Shown here in pieces: positions 1-7,650 of a stretch of 12,684 bases of DNA. The DNA is from Thermoplasmatota archaeon. GTDB lineage: Archaea > Thermoplasmatota > Thermoplasmata > RBG-16-68-12 > JAJISG01. The stretch spans positions 1 to 12,684 of the forward strand of contig JAJISG010000011.1 of the NCBI GenBank assembly GCA_022848835.1, written 5' to 3'. Within the stretch, counting starts at the first letter, position 1. Each line of letters opens with the position of its first letter. The notes under the pieces were generated by a model that saw nothing but the letters and a program-made list of their open reading frames with translations, was not told where the DNA came from and did no database searches. The position numbers were made by a program, and so were the translations under genes.

Positions 1-1
1 C

Positions 2-595
2 AGGAGGTCTAGGAAGGCCGAGCTCCAGGAGTGGTGCGAGCAGTTCGATCTGGACGCTTCCGGTACCGTAGCGGAACTCCGAGCGAGGCTTCTCGAACAC
101 CTGGAATCCCTGGAGCAGGAGGCCCTGAAGGAGGAGGTAGAGGAGGCTGAAGCCGAGGAAGAGGGCGAGATCGTGGAGGAGGTCTACGAGGTCAAACAGA
201 AGCCAGCTCTCGAACCCGCGAAGGTCGAACTACTCTCCCTCAGGCTGCAGATACTGAAAAGGAGGCCTACCTTCCGTCGACAGGAGTGGTTTCGATATCG
301 AAAGCTGGGAGATGGATGGAGAAGGCCGCGGGGACATCACTCGAAGCTTCGAAGGCGCTTTAAGTACCGAGGGGCCTCCCCATCTGTCGGCTACAGGGGG
401 CCCAGAGAGGCGCGAGGAATGCACCCTTCAGGCTTCTGGGAGGTCCTTGTCCACAGGCCCATGGATCTGGAGGGAATGGACCCCAAAACCCAGGCCGCCC
501 GGATTGCCCACTCGGTTGGCACAAGGAAGCGAATCGCCATCCAGGAAAGGGCGGATGAGCTAGAGATACGAATCCTTAACAGGGTGGTGGAGTGA
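2..595 (+). CDS. rpl32e: Large ribosomal subunit protein eL32 (L32e), 5'-truncated, with N-terminal SAP-like extension
   Basis: Structural protein of the archaeal 50S subunit. The open frame runs in from the left edge, so the true start lies outside the window and 197 codons are visible. The core domain begins around visible residue 80: RRPTFRRQEWFRYRKL, then WRRPRG, HSKLRRRF, GYRGPREARGMHPSGF, and VGTRKR near the end, all hallmarks of L32e. Upstream of it, residues 3-34 read like a SAP motif (helix KAELQEWCEQF, the turn DASGT, helix VAELRARLLEHL), followed by a glutamate-rich linker. Internal starts exist (ATG at 173), but the coding-like, well-conserved SAP segment upstream argues that they are not used. 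The stop overlaps the L19e GTG in GTGA. L32e identity is sure; the SAP assignment is a pattern match only. Confidence 0.95.
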   Translation, partial: RRSRKAELQEWCEQFDLDASGTVAELRARLLEHLESLEQEALKEEVEEAEAEEEGEIVEEVYEVKQKPALEPAKVELLSLRLQILKRRPTFRRQEWFRYRKLGDGWRRPRGHHSKLRRRFKYRGASPSVGYRGPREARGMHPSGFWEVLVHRPMDLEGMDPKTQAARIAHSVGTRKRIAIQERADELEIRILNRVVE

Positions 596-1047
596 ACCTC
601 AGCAACCAGAGGAGGATGGCAGCCGAGATTCTCAAGTGCGGAGAAAACAGGGTCTGGATAGACCCCAATCGGACGGAAGATGTAGCGGACGCCATCACCC
701 GGGAGGACATTCGGTCTGTGATAAGTTCGGGCTTCGTCAGAAAGCTCCATGAGAAGGGGCAATCGCGAGGACGCATTCGTTATCGCGCCCTGCAAAGGGA
801 GAAGGGGAAACGGCGTGGTCACGGCACTCGTAAGGGGGCTCAGAACGCCAGAAGCCCAAAGAAGAAACGCTGGATAAGAAACATCAGGCCTCTTCGCAGG
901 CTTCTCCGGGAGCTGAGGGATGAGGGCAAGCTGGATCGCAGCTCCTACAGGAAGCTCTACCTGAGGGCAAAGGGAGGAGTGTATAGGAGTAGGGCACACC
1001 TGATGCAGCACCTGAGGTCCGAGGGTTACATAGAGGAGGAAGTGTGA
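592..1047 (+). CDS. rpl19e: Large ribosomal subunit protein eL19 (L19e)
   Basis: 50S subunit protein of archaea and eukaryotes. At 151 residues it has the usual archaeal length. The N-terminus NLSNQRRMAAEILKCGENRVW, the following DPN and the downstream block GKRRGHGTRKGAQNAR are diagnostic of L19e. The C-terminal half is the long basic helix region (RRLLRELRDEGKLDRSSYRKLYLRAKGG, taken in pieces) ending in an acidic tail. The start is GTG, overlapping the L32e stop by three bases, which implies translational coupling. L18 starts at its own stop codon. It sits in the standard archaeal order L32e-L19e-L18. Confidence 0.97.
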   Translation: MNLSNQRRMAAEILKCGENRVWIDPNRTEDVADAITREDIRSVISSGFVRKLHEKGQSRGRIRYRALQREKGKRRGHGTRKGAQNARSPKKKRWIRNIRPLRRLLRELRDEGKLDRSSYRKLYLRAKGGVYRSRAHLMQHLRSEGYIEEEV

Positions 1048-1550
1048 TGACCAGAGGCCCGCGCTACCGAGTGCCATTTAGAAGACGCCGCGAAGGGAAG
1101 ACAGACTACAGGAGACGACTGTCGCTACTCAAGGCCGGTAGACCCCGTGCAGTCGTGAGGAAGACCCTCAGCAATACCATCGTGCAGTTCATACTCTTCA
1201 GTGAAGAAGGGGATCAAGTCGTCGCTTCCGCCTTCTCCAAGGAGCTGGAGGGCTTCTCCTGGGAGGGCTCAACCGGGAACGTCCCAGCGGCGTACTTGAC
1301 CGGCTACCTAGCGGCCAAGCGAGCTCGGGCCGTGAGCGTAGAGGAGGCAGTACTAGATATCGGCCTCCATCCTCCTTCAAAAGGAGGGAGGGTGCTCGGA
1401 GCCCTCAGGGGGATTTTGGATGCCGGGATCCGGGTGCCGCACGACGAGGATATTCTGTCTGAGGACTCAAGGATCAGGGGTACGCACATCTCAGAGGGGA
1501 TGGCGGGACAGTTCGAAACTGTTAAGGCGAAGCTGGAGGCCGTTTCATGA
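1047..1550 (+). CDS. rpl18: Large ribosomal subunit protein uL18
   Basis: 5S rRNA-binding protein of the 50S subunit. The N-terminus ([20 protein letters not shown]) and the following [20 protein letters not shown] are characteristic of archaeal L18/eukaryotic L5-type proteins. Further recognisable blocks are [13 protein letters not shown] and the [19 protein letters not shown] segment, ending with the [14 protein letters not shown] helix. I chose ATG at 1047, which shares its A with the L19e stop. It has GGAGG seven bases upstream, matching the spacing at the S5 gene. The GTG one codon earlier (1044) would leave only four bases after GGAGG. The gene overlaps the S5 start by ATGA. Length (167 residues) fits the family. 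Confidence 0.96.
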   Translation: MTRGPRYRVPFRRRREGKTDYRRRLSLLKAGRPRAVVRKTLSNTIVQFILFSEEGDQVVASAFSKELEGFSWEGSTGNVPAAYLTGYLAAKRARAVSVEEAVLDIGLHPPSKGGRVLGALRGILDAGIRVPHDEDILSEDSRIRGTHISEGMAGQFETVKAKLEAVS

Positions 1551-2461
1551 GGCGCCCTTTCATGAGGCAGAGAGAGGAGTGGATACCCAAGACAAAGTTA
1601 GGCAGAATGGTCATTCGGGGCGAGGTGAAGTCCATGTCCCAGGCCTTGAGGACAGGGCTGCCGCTTCGTGAGCCGGAGATCGTGAACATCCTGCTACCAG
1701 ATCTGGATGACGAGGTCTTGGACGTGAACATGGTGCAGAGGATGACGGACTCTGGCAGGAGGATCAACTTCAGTATCACGGTCGTCGTCGGCAATGGGGA
1801 TGGCTACGTCGGCCTCGGCAGGATTCGTGGAAGGGAGGTGGGACCCGCCATCAGGAAAGCCATCGAGAACGCCAAGCTGAACATCATAGAGGTCAAGAGG
1901 GGCTGCGGATCCTGGGAGTGTGGGTGCCTTAGACCTCACACGTTACCCTTCAAGGTCGTGGGGAAGAGCGGGTCCGTAGAAGTCACACTAAAGCCGGCGC
2001 CCAGGGGCGTTGGGCTGGCAGTGGGGGACATTGCGAAGAGCGTTGTCAGACTCTGTGGCATCGAGGATGTATGGGGTTTCGCCAGAGGTCACACGAAGTC
2101 TACTCTCAACTATGCCCGGGCCACTTTAGATGCCCTGCGAAAATCTATGGATCGTAAAGTCATGGAGGAGCAGATGAGAACCCTCCACATCATCTCAGGC
2201 CCGGTTAACCCCTTCGAGGTGGATCTCTCCCCTCCATCGGAGCCTGAACTACCAGATTCCGAAGTCCCTGAAGCTGTGGATGAACAGGGGGAGGCTAAGG
2301 AAGGGGAAGCCGAGGAAGGGGAGAAGTCTGGCGATAACGAGGAAGTGGAGAGAGAAGAGAAGGTAGACGAGGAGAAAGTAGACGAGGAGAATGCAGACGA
2401 GGAGAAGGCGGAGGAGACCGGGAAAGAGGAGGAACGGGAAGGCGGGGAAGGAAAGAAATGA
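1547..2461 (+). CDS. rps5: Small ribosomal subunit protein uS5 with long acidic C-terminal tail
   Basis: 30S subunit protein involved in decoding fidelity and the mRNA entry channel. The N-terminal S5 double-stranded-RNA-binding-type domain covers roughly residues 45-115 ([21 protein letters not shown]) and is followed by the archaeal [10 protein letters not shown] segment. The C-terminal S5 domain covers about 125-200 ([33 protein letters not shown]). The conserved protein ends near residue 222. About 80 further residues form a low-complexity Glu-rich tail with [15 protein letters not shown] repeats, so the 304-residue product is well above the usual archaeal length. ATG overlaps the L18 stop, with GGAGG seven bases upstream. 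Its own stop overlaps the L30 ATG. Core identity is sure; the role of the tail is unknown. Confidence 0.97.
   Translation: MRRPFMRQREEWIPKTKLGRMVIRGEVKSMSQALRTGLPLREPEIVNILLPDLDDEVLDVNMVQRMTDSGRRINFSITVVVGNGDGYVGLGRIRGREVGPAIRKAIENAKLNIIEVKRGCGSWECGCLRPHTLPFKVVGKSGSVEVTLKPAPRGVGLAVGDIAKSVVRLCGIEDVWGFARGHTKSTLNYARATLDALRKSMDRKVMEEQMRTLHIISGPVNPFEVDLSPPSEPELPDSEVPEAVDEQGEAKEGEAEEGEKSGDNEEVEREEKVDEEKVDEENADEEKAEETGKEEEREGGEGKK
2363..2407 (+). repeat. 15-bp in-frame tandem repeat in the S5 acidic tail
   Basis: Three adjacent 15-base units (2363-2377, 2378-2392, 2393-2407) follow the pattern GTAGACGAGGAGAAA with one to three changes per unit, encoding [10 protein letters not shown] and ADEEK. A degenerate VEREEK unit precedes them and an AEE remnant follows. 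The unit length is a multiple of three, so copy-number change would lengthen or shorten the tail without breaking the frame. Confidence 0.85.
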
Positions 2462-2925
2462 GTATGGGAGTGGTCCGAGTTCGGGGAACGGTGAATCTTC
2501 GAGGGGAGGTCAGGGACACCCTCGAACTGTTGCGCCTCAGCAGGCCGAACCACTGTGTTGTTGTCCCCCCTCGCGAGGCGTACCTCGGCATGCTGCACAA
2601 GGCGAAGGACTACATCACGTGGGGCGAGCTGAGGCCTGAGGTACTGTCGAAACTTCTTGCCTTGAGGGGACGTCTCACGGGGAATAGACCCCTAACCGAG
2701 AACTACGTGAAGGAGGTCCTGGGATTTCCCTCCATCGACGCTCTTGCCGAGAACATCGTGAAGGGAGATGTGGAGGCCAGCGGGTTGAACGGGGTGAAGC
2801 CCGTCTTCCGATTGAGTCCGCCAAGGAAGGGATATGAGAGGATAAAGAGGCCGTACGCCGATAGCGGTGCATTAGGATACAGGGGCGAAGCCATCAATGA
2901 CCTCCTCTTGAGGATGCTGGAGTAG
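2458..2925 (+). CDS. rpl30: Large ribosomal subunit protein uL30
   Basis: 50S subunit protein in the long archaeal/eukaryotic L7-like form. The N-terminus ([21 protein letters not shown]) and the following [13 protein letters not shown] define the ferredoxin-like L30 fold. The [21 protein letters not shown] segment and the C-terminal [19 protein letters not shown] are the archaeal extension. The 155-residue length is normal for archaea, against about 60 in bacteria. ATG at 2458 overlaps the S5 stop as ATGA; a second in-frame ATG two codons later is possible but less likely given the coupling seen at each junction. A four-base gap separates it from L15. Confidence 0.96.
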   Translation: MSMGVVRVRGTVNLRGEVRDTLELLRLSRPNHCVVVPPREAYLGMLHKAKDYITWGELRPEVLSKLLALRGRLTGNRPLTENYVKEVLGFPSIDALAENIVKGDVEASGLNGVKPVFRLSPPRKGYERIKRPYADSGALGYRGEAINDLLLRMLE

Positions 2926-2929
2926 GGGC

Positions 2930-3364
2930 ATGGGCAGGACCAAGAAGCTTCGGGGATACAGGACTCATGGCAGGGGAAAGAAGGCCGGACGGGGAAAAGG
3001 CAAGAGGGGAGGGAGCGGCCAAGCAGGCCTTCTGAAGCACAAGTTCAAGTGGATGGTCAAGTACGACCCGGATCACTTCGGAAGGAGGGGCTTCAAGCGT
3101 CACAAGTCCCTGAGAACGACCAGGAAGACTCTCAACCTGTTCGAACTCCAGGAAGCCATCGATAGCCTGGTCGAGGCGGGCTTCGCCAAGCCAGCCGACG
3201 AAGGCTTCGAGGTCGACCTCACCGCCGCTAGCGTTGAAAAGCTCCTCGGAAGGGGAAACGTTAAAGTTCCGTTGAAGGTAATTGTCCCATCAGCTACGCC
3301 CAAGGCCGTGAAGAGAGTGGAAGAGGCCGGGGGCGCCGTGATCCAGGGATCCACAGAGGGATAG
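2930..3364 (+). CDS. rpl15: Large ribosomal subunit protein uL15
   Basis: 50S assembly and structural protein. The N-terminus is the basic glycine-rich extension of L15 (TKKLRGYRTHGRGKKAGRGK, then GKRGGSGQAGLLKHKF). The C-terminal globular L18e/L15 domain covers roughly residues 55-144, including VDLTAASVEKLLGRGNVK, PLKVIVPSATPKAVKRVEEA and GGAVI. At 144 residues it has the normal archaeal length. The ATG is preceded by GGAG with a seven-base spacer overlapping the L30 stop region. It is followed in the same frame, after a single intervening codon, by secY, so the two are almost certainly co-transcribed. Confidence 0.96.
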   Translation: MGRTKKLRGYRTHGRGKKAGRGKGKRGGSGQAGLLKHKFKWMVKYDPDHFGRRGFKRHKSLRTTRKTLNLFELQEAIDSLVEAGFAKPADEGFEVDLTAASVEKLLGRGNVKVPLKVIVPSATPKAVKRVEEAGGAVIQGSTEG

Positions 3365-3367
3365 TCC

Positions 3368-4954
3368 TTGTTTCCCGCTCGTGAGGGGAAGAGCCTCCTT
3401 TACAGGTTAAGGCCTATCACCGACAGGCTTCCCGCTGTGACCAGGCCGGAGGGCCACGTCCACTTCAGGACGAAGATGCTGTGGGTCCTCCTCATTCTCG
3501 TCCTCTATTTCGCCCTGACCAACGTCTACATCTATGGCCTGGACCGGACCCAGGTGGTGGATTTCTTCGCGAGCCTCAGGGCCATTCTGGCGGGCGCCCA
3601 GGGGTCGATAATGCACCTTGGTATCGGCCCGATTGTAACCGCGTCCATCATCCTGCAGCTATTCGCAGGCGCCAAGATCATCCGTCTCGACCTGACGAAG
3701 GAGGAGGACAAGGCTGTATATCAGGGTACACAGAAGCTCCTCGTCATCGTCATGATCGTCGTGGAGTCGGTGCCCCAGGTTTTCGGCTTCCTGCGACCTT
3801 CCCAGGCTTTCGTGGGCATGCTCGAGGGGGCCGTGGCGGGGTATGGCAATTTCCTAGCCAATGCGATCATCATCATCCAGCTCATCATAGGCAGTTACCT
3901 GATATTCCTCATGGATGAGGTGGTATCGAAGTGGGGAATCGGAAGCGGCATCTCCCTCTTCATAGCCGCCGGGGTCTCTCAAGCTATCTTCACAGGAACC
4001 TTCAACTGGATGCCCTCCGCCCCCGGCGATGTCACCCCTGCGGGAACCATACCAAAGACCCTCCACTACCTCCAGACCATGAGCGCTCAAGAGGTATTCT
4101 CAGGTGGGTATGAGGTCATCATCCTGGGGGAACCAAATCCGCTCATAGCCCTCGTAAGCACCGTCGTCATATTCCTTCTAGTCGCCTACGCGGAATCCAC
4201 GAGGGTTGAGCTGCCCTTGGCCCATGGTATGGCTAGAGGCGCAAGAGGGCGTTATCCAGTCAAACTCATCTACGCCTCGGTCCTCCCCATCATACTCGTC
4301 TCGGCGGTATTGGCGAACGTCAGCATGTTCACACTCCTCTTCTGGCAGAACCCTGACTGGCCTCTCGTGGGCCACAATTGGCTGCTCGGCGCCTACCCGG
4401 ATCCCACAGGCGAACTTGTCAGGAACAATATCCTCCAGGCTACGACGCCGATAGGGGGCTTCGCCTACTACGTCTCAACTATCAACGGCCTTAGGGACTG
4501 GCTTCTACCTCTGGTCTCCCCCGAGAGATACGGGGGTATCTTCCTCATCATCGGCAAGACACCACTCCAGTTGCTCATCCATGTCATCATCTATGTTGTG
4601 CTCTTCATCGTGGGATCCATCATATTCGCCCGATTCTGGATTGAGACTACGGGAATGGGTCCAGAGGGTGTTGCAAAGCAGATAGAGTCCAGTGGCATGC
4701 AGATTCCCGGATTCCGGAGGGACCCGCGGGTCCTCAAGAGGATCCTGGAGAGGTACATACCAGTGGTGACGGTCATTAGCGGAGCTGCTGTCGGGGCCCT
4801 GGCTGTCGGGGCAGATCTCTTTGGCACCGTGGGCAACGCCACCGGAACGGGAGTCCTTCTGGCCGTCGGCATTCTCATCCAGTTCTATGAGGCCCTGGGG
4901 AGAGAGCAGATGATGGAGATGCATCCTCTCCTCAGGAACTTCTTCGGCACTTAG
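3368..4954 (+). CDS. secY: Protein translocase subunit SecY (Sec61 alpha)
   Basis: Pore-forming subunit of the SecYE-beta channel in the cytoplasmic membrane, which exports unfolded proteins and inserts membrane proteins. The 528-residue product shows about ten hydrophobic segments. TM1 is MLWVLLILVLYFALTNVYIYGL (near 36-57), followed by the plug region and GPIVTASIILQLFAGAKII. Later come EVVSKWGIGSGISLFIAAGV and YPVKLIYASVLPIILVSAVLANV, and the C-terminal loop and last helices carry FWIETTGMGPEGVAKQ and REQMMEMHPLLRNFFG. The start is TTG, because the L15 stop lies in the same frame two codons upstream and no other start codon precedes the conserved N-terminal LRPITDRLPAVTRPE. AGGG seven bases before TTG can serve as ribosome site. 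No adk follows. Confidence 0.97.
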   Translation: MFPAREGKSLLYRLRPITDRLPAVTRPEGHVHFRTKMLWVLLILVLYFALTNVYIYGLDRTQVVDFFASLRAILAGAQGSIMHLGIGPIVTASIILQLFAGAKIIRLDLTKEEDKAVYQGTQKLLVIVMIVVESVPQVFGFLRPSQAFVGMLEGAVAGYGNFLANAIIIIQLIIGSYLIFLMDEVVSKWGIGSGISLFIAAGVSQAIFTGTFNWMPSAPGDVTPAGTIPKTLHYLQTMSAQEVFSGGYEVIILGEPNPLIALVSTVVIFLLVAYAESTRVELPLAHGMARGARGRYPVKLIYASVLPIILVSAVLANVSMFTLLFWQNPDWPLVGHNWLLGAYPDPTGELVRNNILQATTPIGGFAYYVSTINGLRDWLLPLVSPERYGGIFLIIGKTPLQLLIHVIIYVVLFIVGSIIFARFWIETTGMGPEGVAKQIESSGMQIPGFRRDPRVLKRILERYIPVVTVISGAAVGALAVGADLFGTVGNATGTGVLLAVGILIQFYEALGREQMMEMHPLLRNFFGT

Positions 4955-5144
4955 CGCTAGCCCACCTCATTGGCTGGAGCTCTGGGGCCCAGTCTGCTCG
5001 CGCTATCGTCGTGAATCGCCCTTGACCAATCGAGAATGCCGACTCATCGAGATCCCTCAGGACGGAACTCTGTGGGGTGCTGAGACCAGTGTCTGGACTA
5101 GGATGGCCCTGGGCCTCCCCCATGAGTGAAGTTCGGTATCGATG
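4955..5144. other. Intergenic stretch between converging secY and MFS gene, no gene seen
   Basis: 190 bases between two convergent genes. I find no open frame with family features, no tRNA fold and no run of T that would mark a clear archaeal terminator on either strand. A short GC-rich near-palindrome (CTGGGGCCCAG, around 4981-4992) could fold weakly. C-box-like and D-box-like words occur, but not in a convincing C/D sRNA arrangement. Confidence 0.5.
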
Positions 5145-5936
5145 TCACCTCGAGCCTCGAGTCACTCCCGGTACGCGGGATGCTACGTCGATGGGATGGT
5201 TGCTGAACCACTGATACCACAACATGGCGTGACCGAAATAGAGGGAGCCACCCACTAGAAAGGCGAGCCAGAACCCACCCAGCTCCAGGAGTATCCCTGC
5301 GGCGAATATGGAGCCACCAAAGAACAGGTCGAAGGCAGCGTGGGTGAACCCGGCGGTCGTAGCACGCTCCCTTTCGTTTACGACCTCCATGCTGAATGCC
5401 CCGGTTACGGGGTACGCCATACTGGAGAAGGCTCCTCTCATGACGAAGAAGAAGACCGCAAGGAAAAGGCTCGGGGCAAGGGCTAGAGACGCCAGGAATG
5501 GGATGGCTAGGAGGCGCGTATAGACTATGGTGCGTACCTTGCCCCACCGCCGGACCAAGAGGGGGACCACCACGATGGCTGCAGCGATGGCGATGTTGTT
5601 CAACGCCACGATAGGTCCGAACTCCGCAGCGTTGATGTCATATGAATGCTCAAAGTGCAGGTTTAGGAGTGGAAAGTATAGGCCCAGACCTGCGGCATAG
5701 CCTATGCTGATTGCGGATAACCTCTGAATAGTCCCCTTGCTACGTACATGACGTAGCAGGAACATATCGCGCAGGGATACCCTCATCCGAGCGTACGACT
5801 CTCGCATGATGGCAAGGGGAACAAGCTCCGCTAGGCCGACGGGGACGGCCATGAAGAGGGTGAGTCGGAGGGCTATGGCCCGATCTGTCCCGAAGGCGAA
5901 CGGGCCCAGACCGCCGGATCGATACCTGCGATCCAA
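5145..5936 (-). CDS. MFS transporter, C-terminal half (second fragment of a frameshifted gene)
   Basis: This frame encodes the second half of a Major Facilitator Superfamily permease: TM6 (IALRLTLFMAVPVGLAELVPL), a central cytoplasmic loop rich in Arg (residues ~48-70), then about six more hydrophobic helices. These include the block MRGAFSSMAYPVTGAFSME and a terminal helix near FWLAFLVGGSLYFGHAMLW. A weaker repeat of the loop between TM8 and TM9 (LLVRRWGKVRT) fits the internal duplication of MFS proteins. The nominal TTG start at 5936 is not a real initiation site. The first codons overlap out of frame with the N-terminal half, and one lost base near 5905-5907 would join them. Substrate unknown. 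It may be a functional gene with a sequencing or assembly error, or a recent pseudogene. Confidence 0.85.
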   Translation of the reverse strand: MDRRYRSGGLGPFAFGTDRAIALRLTLFMAVPVGLAELVPLAIMRESYARMRVSLRDMFLLRHVRSKGTIQRLSAISIGYAAGLGLYFPLLNLHFEHSYDINAAEFGPIVALNNIAIAAAIVVVPLLVRRWGKVRTIVYTRLLAIPFLASLALAPSLFLAVFFFVMRGAFSSMAYPVTGAFSMEVVNERERATTAGFTHAAFDLFFGGSIFAAGILLELGGFWLAFLVGGSLYFGHAMLWYQWFSNHPIDVASRVPGVTRGSR

Positions 5937-6517
5937 CCCTGAAAAACGATGGGCAGGAGACCGCCCAGGAAAGCTCCGACCACGGTGGAGACTGTGGTAA
6001 GGATCCCGCTCAAGGTGAAGAGGTGCATCCGCTCCTCTTCCCGGCTGTTCTCCATCATAAAGGGTGCACCGACGACGCCATGGAATGCCTCGCCAATGCC
6101 AACGACCATGGCGAGGACCAGGAGGTAAATGGGGTCGGCAGTCACTAGGATTGCGGCTCCGGCGAGAACGGCGACCAGACTCGCGGCGATGAAGCTCCGC
6201 TTCCTTCCGTACTTATCCCCAATCAGACCCGAAGGCAGGGCGTTGACGCCGTGAGCGATGGCCTGGGCTGAGAGGGCTAAGCCGATGAAGGCAAATACAC
6301 CGAGCCTCAACCCGAATATGGAGACGCCGGGCCTGAAGATCTCCTCCAGGTAGAAGGCGAAGGCGACAATAAAGATGCTCGAGTTGACCCCGGACATCGT
6401 CGAGTACACAAGGTAGAGTTTGGCGTTCTTCCCGAAGCGACGTATCGCCTCACCGTATGTCAGAGGCTTTCCTGGAGGAGTTGTTGGGGCCCCTGAGGGT
6501 CCAGTCCTAGCAGACAA
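5873..6517 (-). CDS. MFS transporter, N-terminal half (first fragment of a frameshifted gene)
   Basis: Encodes TM1-TM5 of an MFS permease in the cytoplasmic membrane. TM1 covers LYLVYSTMSGVNSSIFIVAF. The loop after TM2 is GLIGDKYGRKRS, a good match to MFS signature motif A (G-x-L-x-D-x-x-G-R-R/K). TM4 carries VVGIGEAFHGVVGAPF and TM5 LSGILTTVSTVVGAFLGGLL. After GWIAGIDPAVW the frame drifts into ARSPSGQIGP and stops, while the next helix continues in the -1 frame. Joined, the protein would be about 457 residues with 12 helices, the usual MFS size. The start is TTG: an in-frame stop lies just upstream and no ATG or GTG precedes TM1. It lies 52 bases downstream of argF on the same strand, so co-transcription is possible. 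Substrate cannot be inferred. Confidence 0.85.
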   Translation of the reverse strand: MSARTGPSGAPTTPPGKPLTYGEAIRRFGKNAKLYLVYSTMSGVNSSIFIVAFAFYLEEIFRPGVSIFGLRLGVFAFIGLALSAQAIAHGVNALPSGLIGDKYGRKRSFIAASLVAVLAGAAILVTADPIYLLVLAMVVGIGEAFHGVVGAPFMMENSREEERMHLFTLSGILTTVSTVVGAFLGGLLPIVFQGWIAGIDPAVWARSPSGQIGP

Positions 6518-6548
6518 GTGTATTCAGCCGAGCTTAGGAGCTACGCCC

Positions 6549-6556
6549 GATTAAGG
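6549..6556 (-). promoter_or_regulatory. Possible TATA box of the MFS transporter gene
   Basis: On the minus strand this reads CCTTAATC, centred about 36 bases before the TTG start, which would give a leader of roughly ten bases. The match to the archaeal TATA consensus is weak, so read-through from argF is an equally good explanation. Confidence 0.3.
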
Positions 6557-6569
6557 TTTGGCTCTCAAA

Positions 6570-7529
6570 CTAGATGGGCGTACCGGTGGGCTCCATTGTC
6601 GAGAACCCGCCGGTAATAAGCCTTATCAGGAGGGCCTTCTGCACGTGAAGCCTGTTCTCTGCCTGGTCCCAGACCAGAGAACGATCGCCATCCAGCACAT
6701 CGTCGGTGATCTCCTGACCCCTGTGGGCCGGTAGGCAGTGCATCACCACCGCCTCCTTCCCCGCAGATTTCAATAATTCCTCGTTCACCTGATACGCTCG
6801 AAAGGCCATCTCTCGCTCGCCTCTCTCACCCTCCATCCCCATGGAAATCCAGACGTCGGTGTATACGACGTCCGTTCCCCGCACGGCTTTCTCAGGATCG
6901 GCACCCAGATCGATTTGAGAGCCCTGGTCCATCGCTATCTTCTCTGCTTTGCGGAGAATCCCAGCGTCAGGTTCAAAGCCTGGAGGGCAGGCCGCGGCCA
7001 TATCCATACCCACCAGGGAGCATCCTAGCAGGAGAGAGTTGCAGACGTTGTTTCCATCCCCTACGTATGCTAGCTTAAGGCCCCGCAACCTGCCCTTGGC
7101 CTCCCGAATGGTAAACAGGTCAGATATGATCTGACAGGGATGCTCTAGGTCGTCCAGGCCATTGATGACGGGTACGGTCGCCGCCTGAGCGAGTCGAACC
7201 ATGGCCTCATGTCGCTTGGCACGGTAGAGTATGGCCGCCGCATATCCGCTGAGAACACGGGCGGTATCCTCAAGGGTCTCGCCGCGGCCGAGCTGCAACT
7301 CCTGCGGGTTCAAGTTGATGGCCGTCCCGCCAAGCTGGGCCATCCCCACCTCGAAGGAGACCCTCGTCCGAGTGCTTGGCTTCTCGAAGATCATGGCCAG
7401 GGACTGGGACTTCAGGGCCTCGTGGACTCGCCCAGAGCGCAGCCAGCTCTTAAGGTTCCTAGCCTCATCCAGAATGCCCCTCAGATCCTCGGCTACGTCG
7501 AGAACCGATATGAGATCTCTCTTAGCCAC
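6570..7529 (-). CDS. argF: Ornithine carbamoyltransferase
   Basis: Catalyses carbamoyl phosphate + L-ornithine -> L-citrulline + phosphate, the sixth step of arginine synthesis, in the cytoplasm. The 319-residue length is typical. The carbamoyl-phosphate site is STRTR (52-56) within FEKPSTRTRVSFEVGM. HPCQ (130-133) completes the first domain. The ornithine side shows DGNNVCNS (158-165), DVWISMG (225-231, the SMG loop) and HCLPAHRG (264-271), which together distinguish OTCase from aspartate and other carbamoyltransferases. The C-terminus (WDQAENRLHVQKALL) is also standard. The start is GTG at 7529: an in-frame TGA lies four codons upstream, and the TATA box 30 bases before the GTG implies an almost leaderless mRNA. 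No other arginine gene is in the window. Confidence 0.97.
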   Translation of the reverse strand: MAKRDLISVLDVAEDLRGILDEARNLKSWLRSGRVHEALKSQSLAMIFEKPSTRTRVSFEVGMAQLGGTAINLNPQELQLGRGETLEDTARVLSGYAAAILYRAKRHEAMVRLAQAATVPVINGLDDLEHPCQIISDLFTIREAKGRLRGLKLAYVGDGNNVCNSLLLGCSLVGMDMAAACPPGFEPDAGILRKAEKIAMDQGSQIDLGADPEKAVRGTDVVYTDVWISMGMEGERGEREMAFRAYQVNEELLKSAGKEAVVMHCLPAHRGQEITDDVLDGDRSLVWDQAENRLHVQKALLIRLITGGFSTMEPTGTPI

Positions 7530-7554
7530 GAGGCCTATTCATTCACCAGCCCCA

Positions 7555-7562
7555 CTTAAAAG
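7555..7562 (-). promoter_or_regulatory. TATA box of argF
   Basis: Minus-strand CTTTTAAG, flanked by an A-rich upstream side (ACAAA). Its centre is about 30 bases before the argF GTG. With the usual archaeal 25-27 base spacing to the transcription start, the mRNA would begin within a few bases of the start codon. Confidence 0.65.
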
Positions 7563-7622
7563 TTTGTCGGTTATGGCCCGAGCGGGACCATCATACCGCT
7601 GAGAAAGGGAGGCCACCAATGG

Positions 7623-7630
7623 TTAAGTAT
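7623..7630 (+). promoter_or_regulatory. TATA box of the small membrane protein gene
   Basis: TTAAGTAT centred about 25 bases before the GTG at 7651, which predicts a leaderless transcript starting at or next to the start codon. It is divergent from the argF promoter; the two elements lie some 65 bases apart and may share regulation. Confidence 0.55.
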
Positions 7631-7650
7631 CCCCAGTCTATCGACCCCTC

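Noticed and set aside
1044..1046. GTG 1044 as the L18 start
   Set aside because: Spacing from GGAGG is only four bases, and the adjacent ATG fits the seven-base spacing seen at S5.
391..1077. 228-residue open frame on the minus strand across L32e and L19e
   Set aside because: It is antisense to two certain ribosomal protein genes, has no family features and arises from the GC-rich codon pattern.
2363..2407. Short direct repeats as a CRISPR-like array
   Set aside because: The 15-bp units are contiguous without spacers and lie in frame within S5.
2110..2598. Serine-rich minus-strand frame opposite the S5 tail
   Set aside because: The Ser/Phe repeats are just the complement of GAG/GAC/GAA-rich codons in the acidic tail.
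4985..5130. Possible box C/D sRNA between secY and the MFS gene
   Set aside because: C-like and D-like words occur on both strands, but not as a C-D'-C'-D set at normal spacing and without a closing stem.
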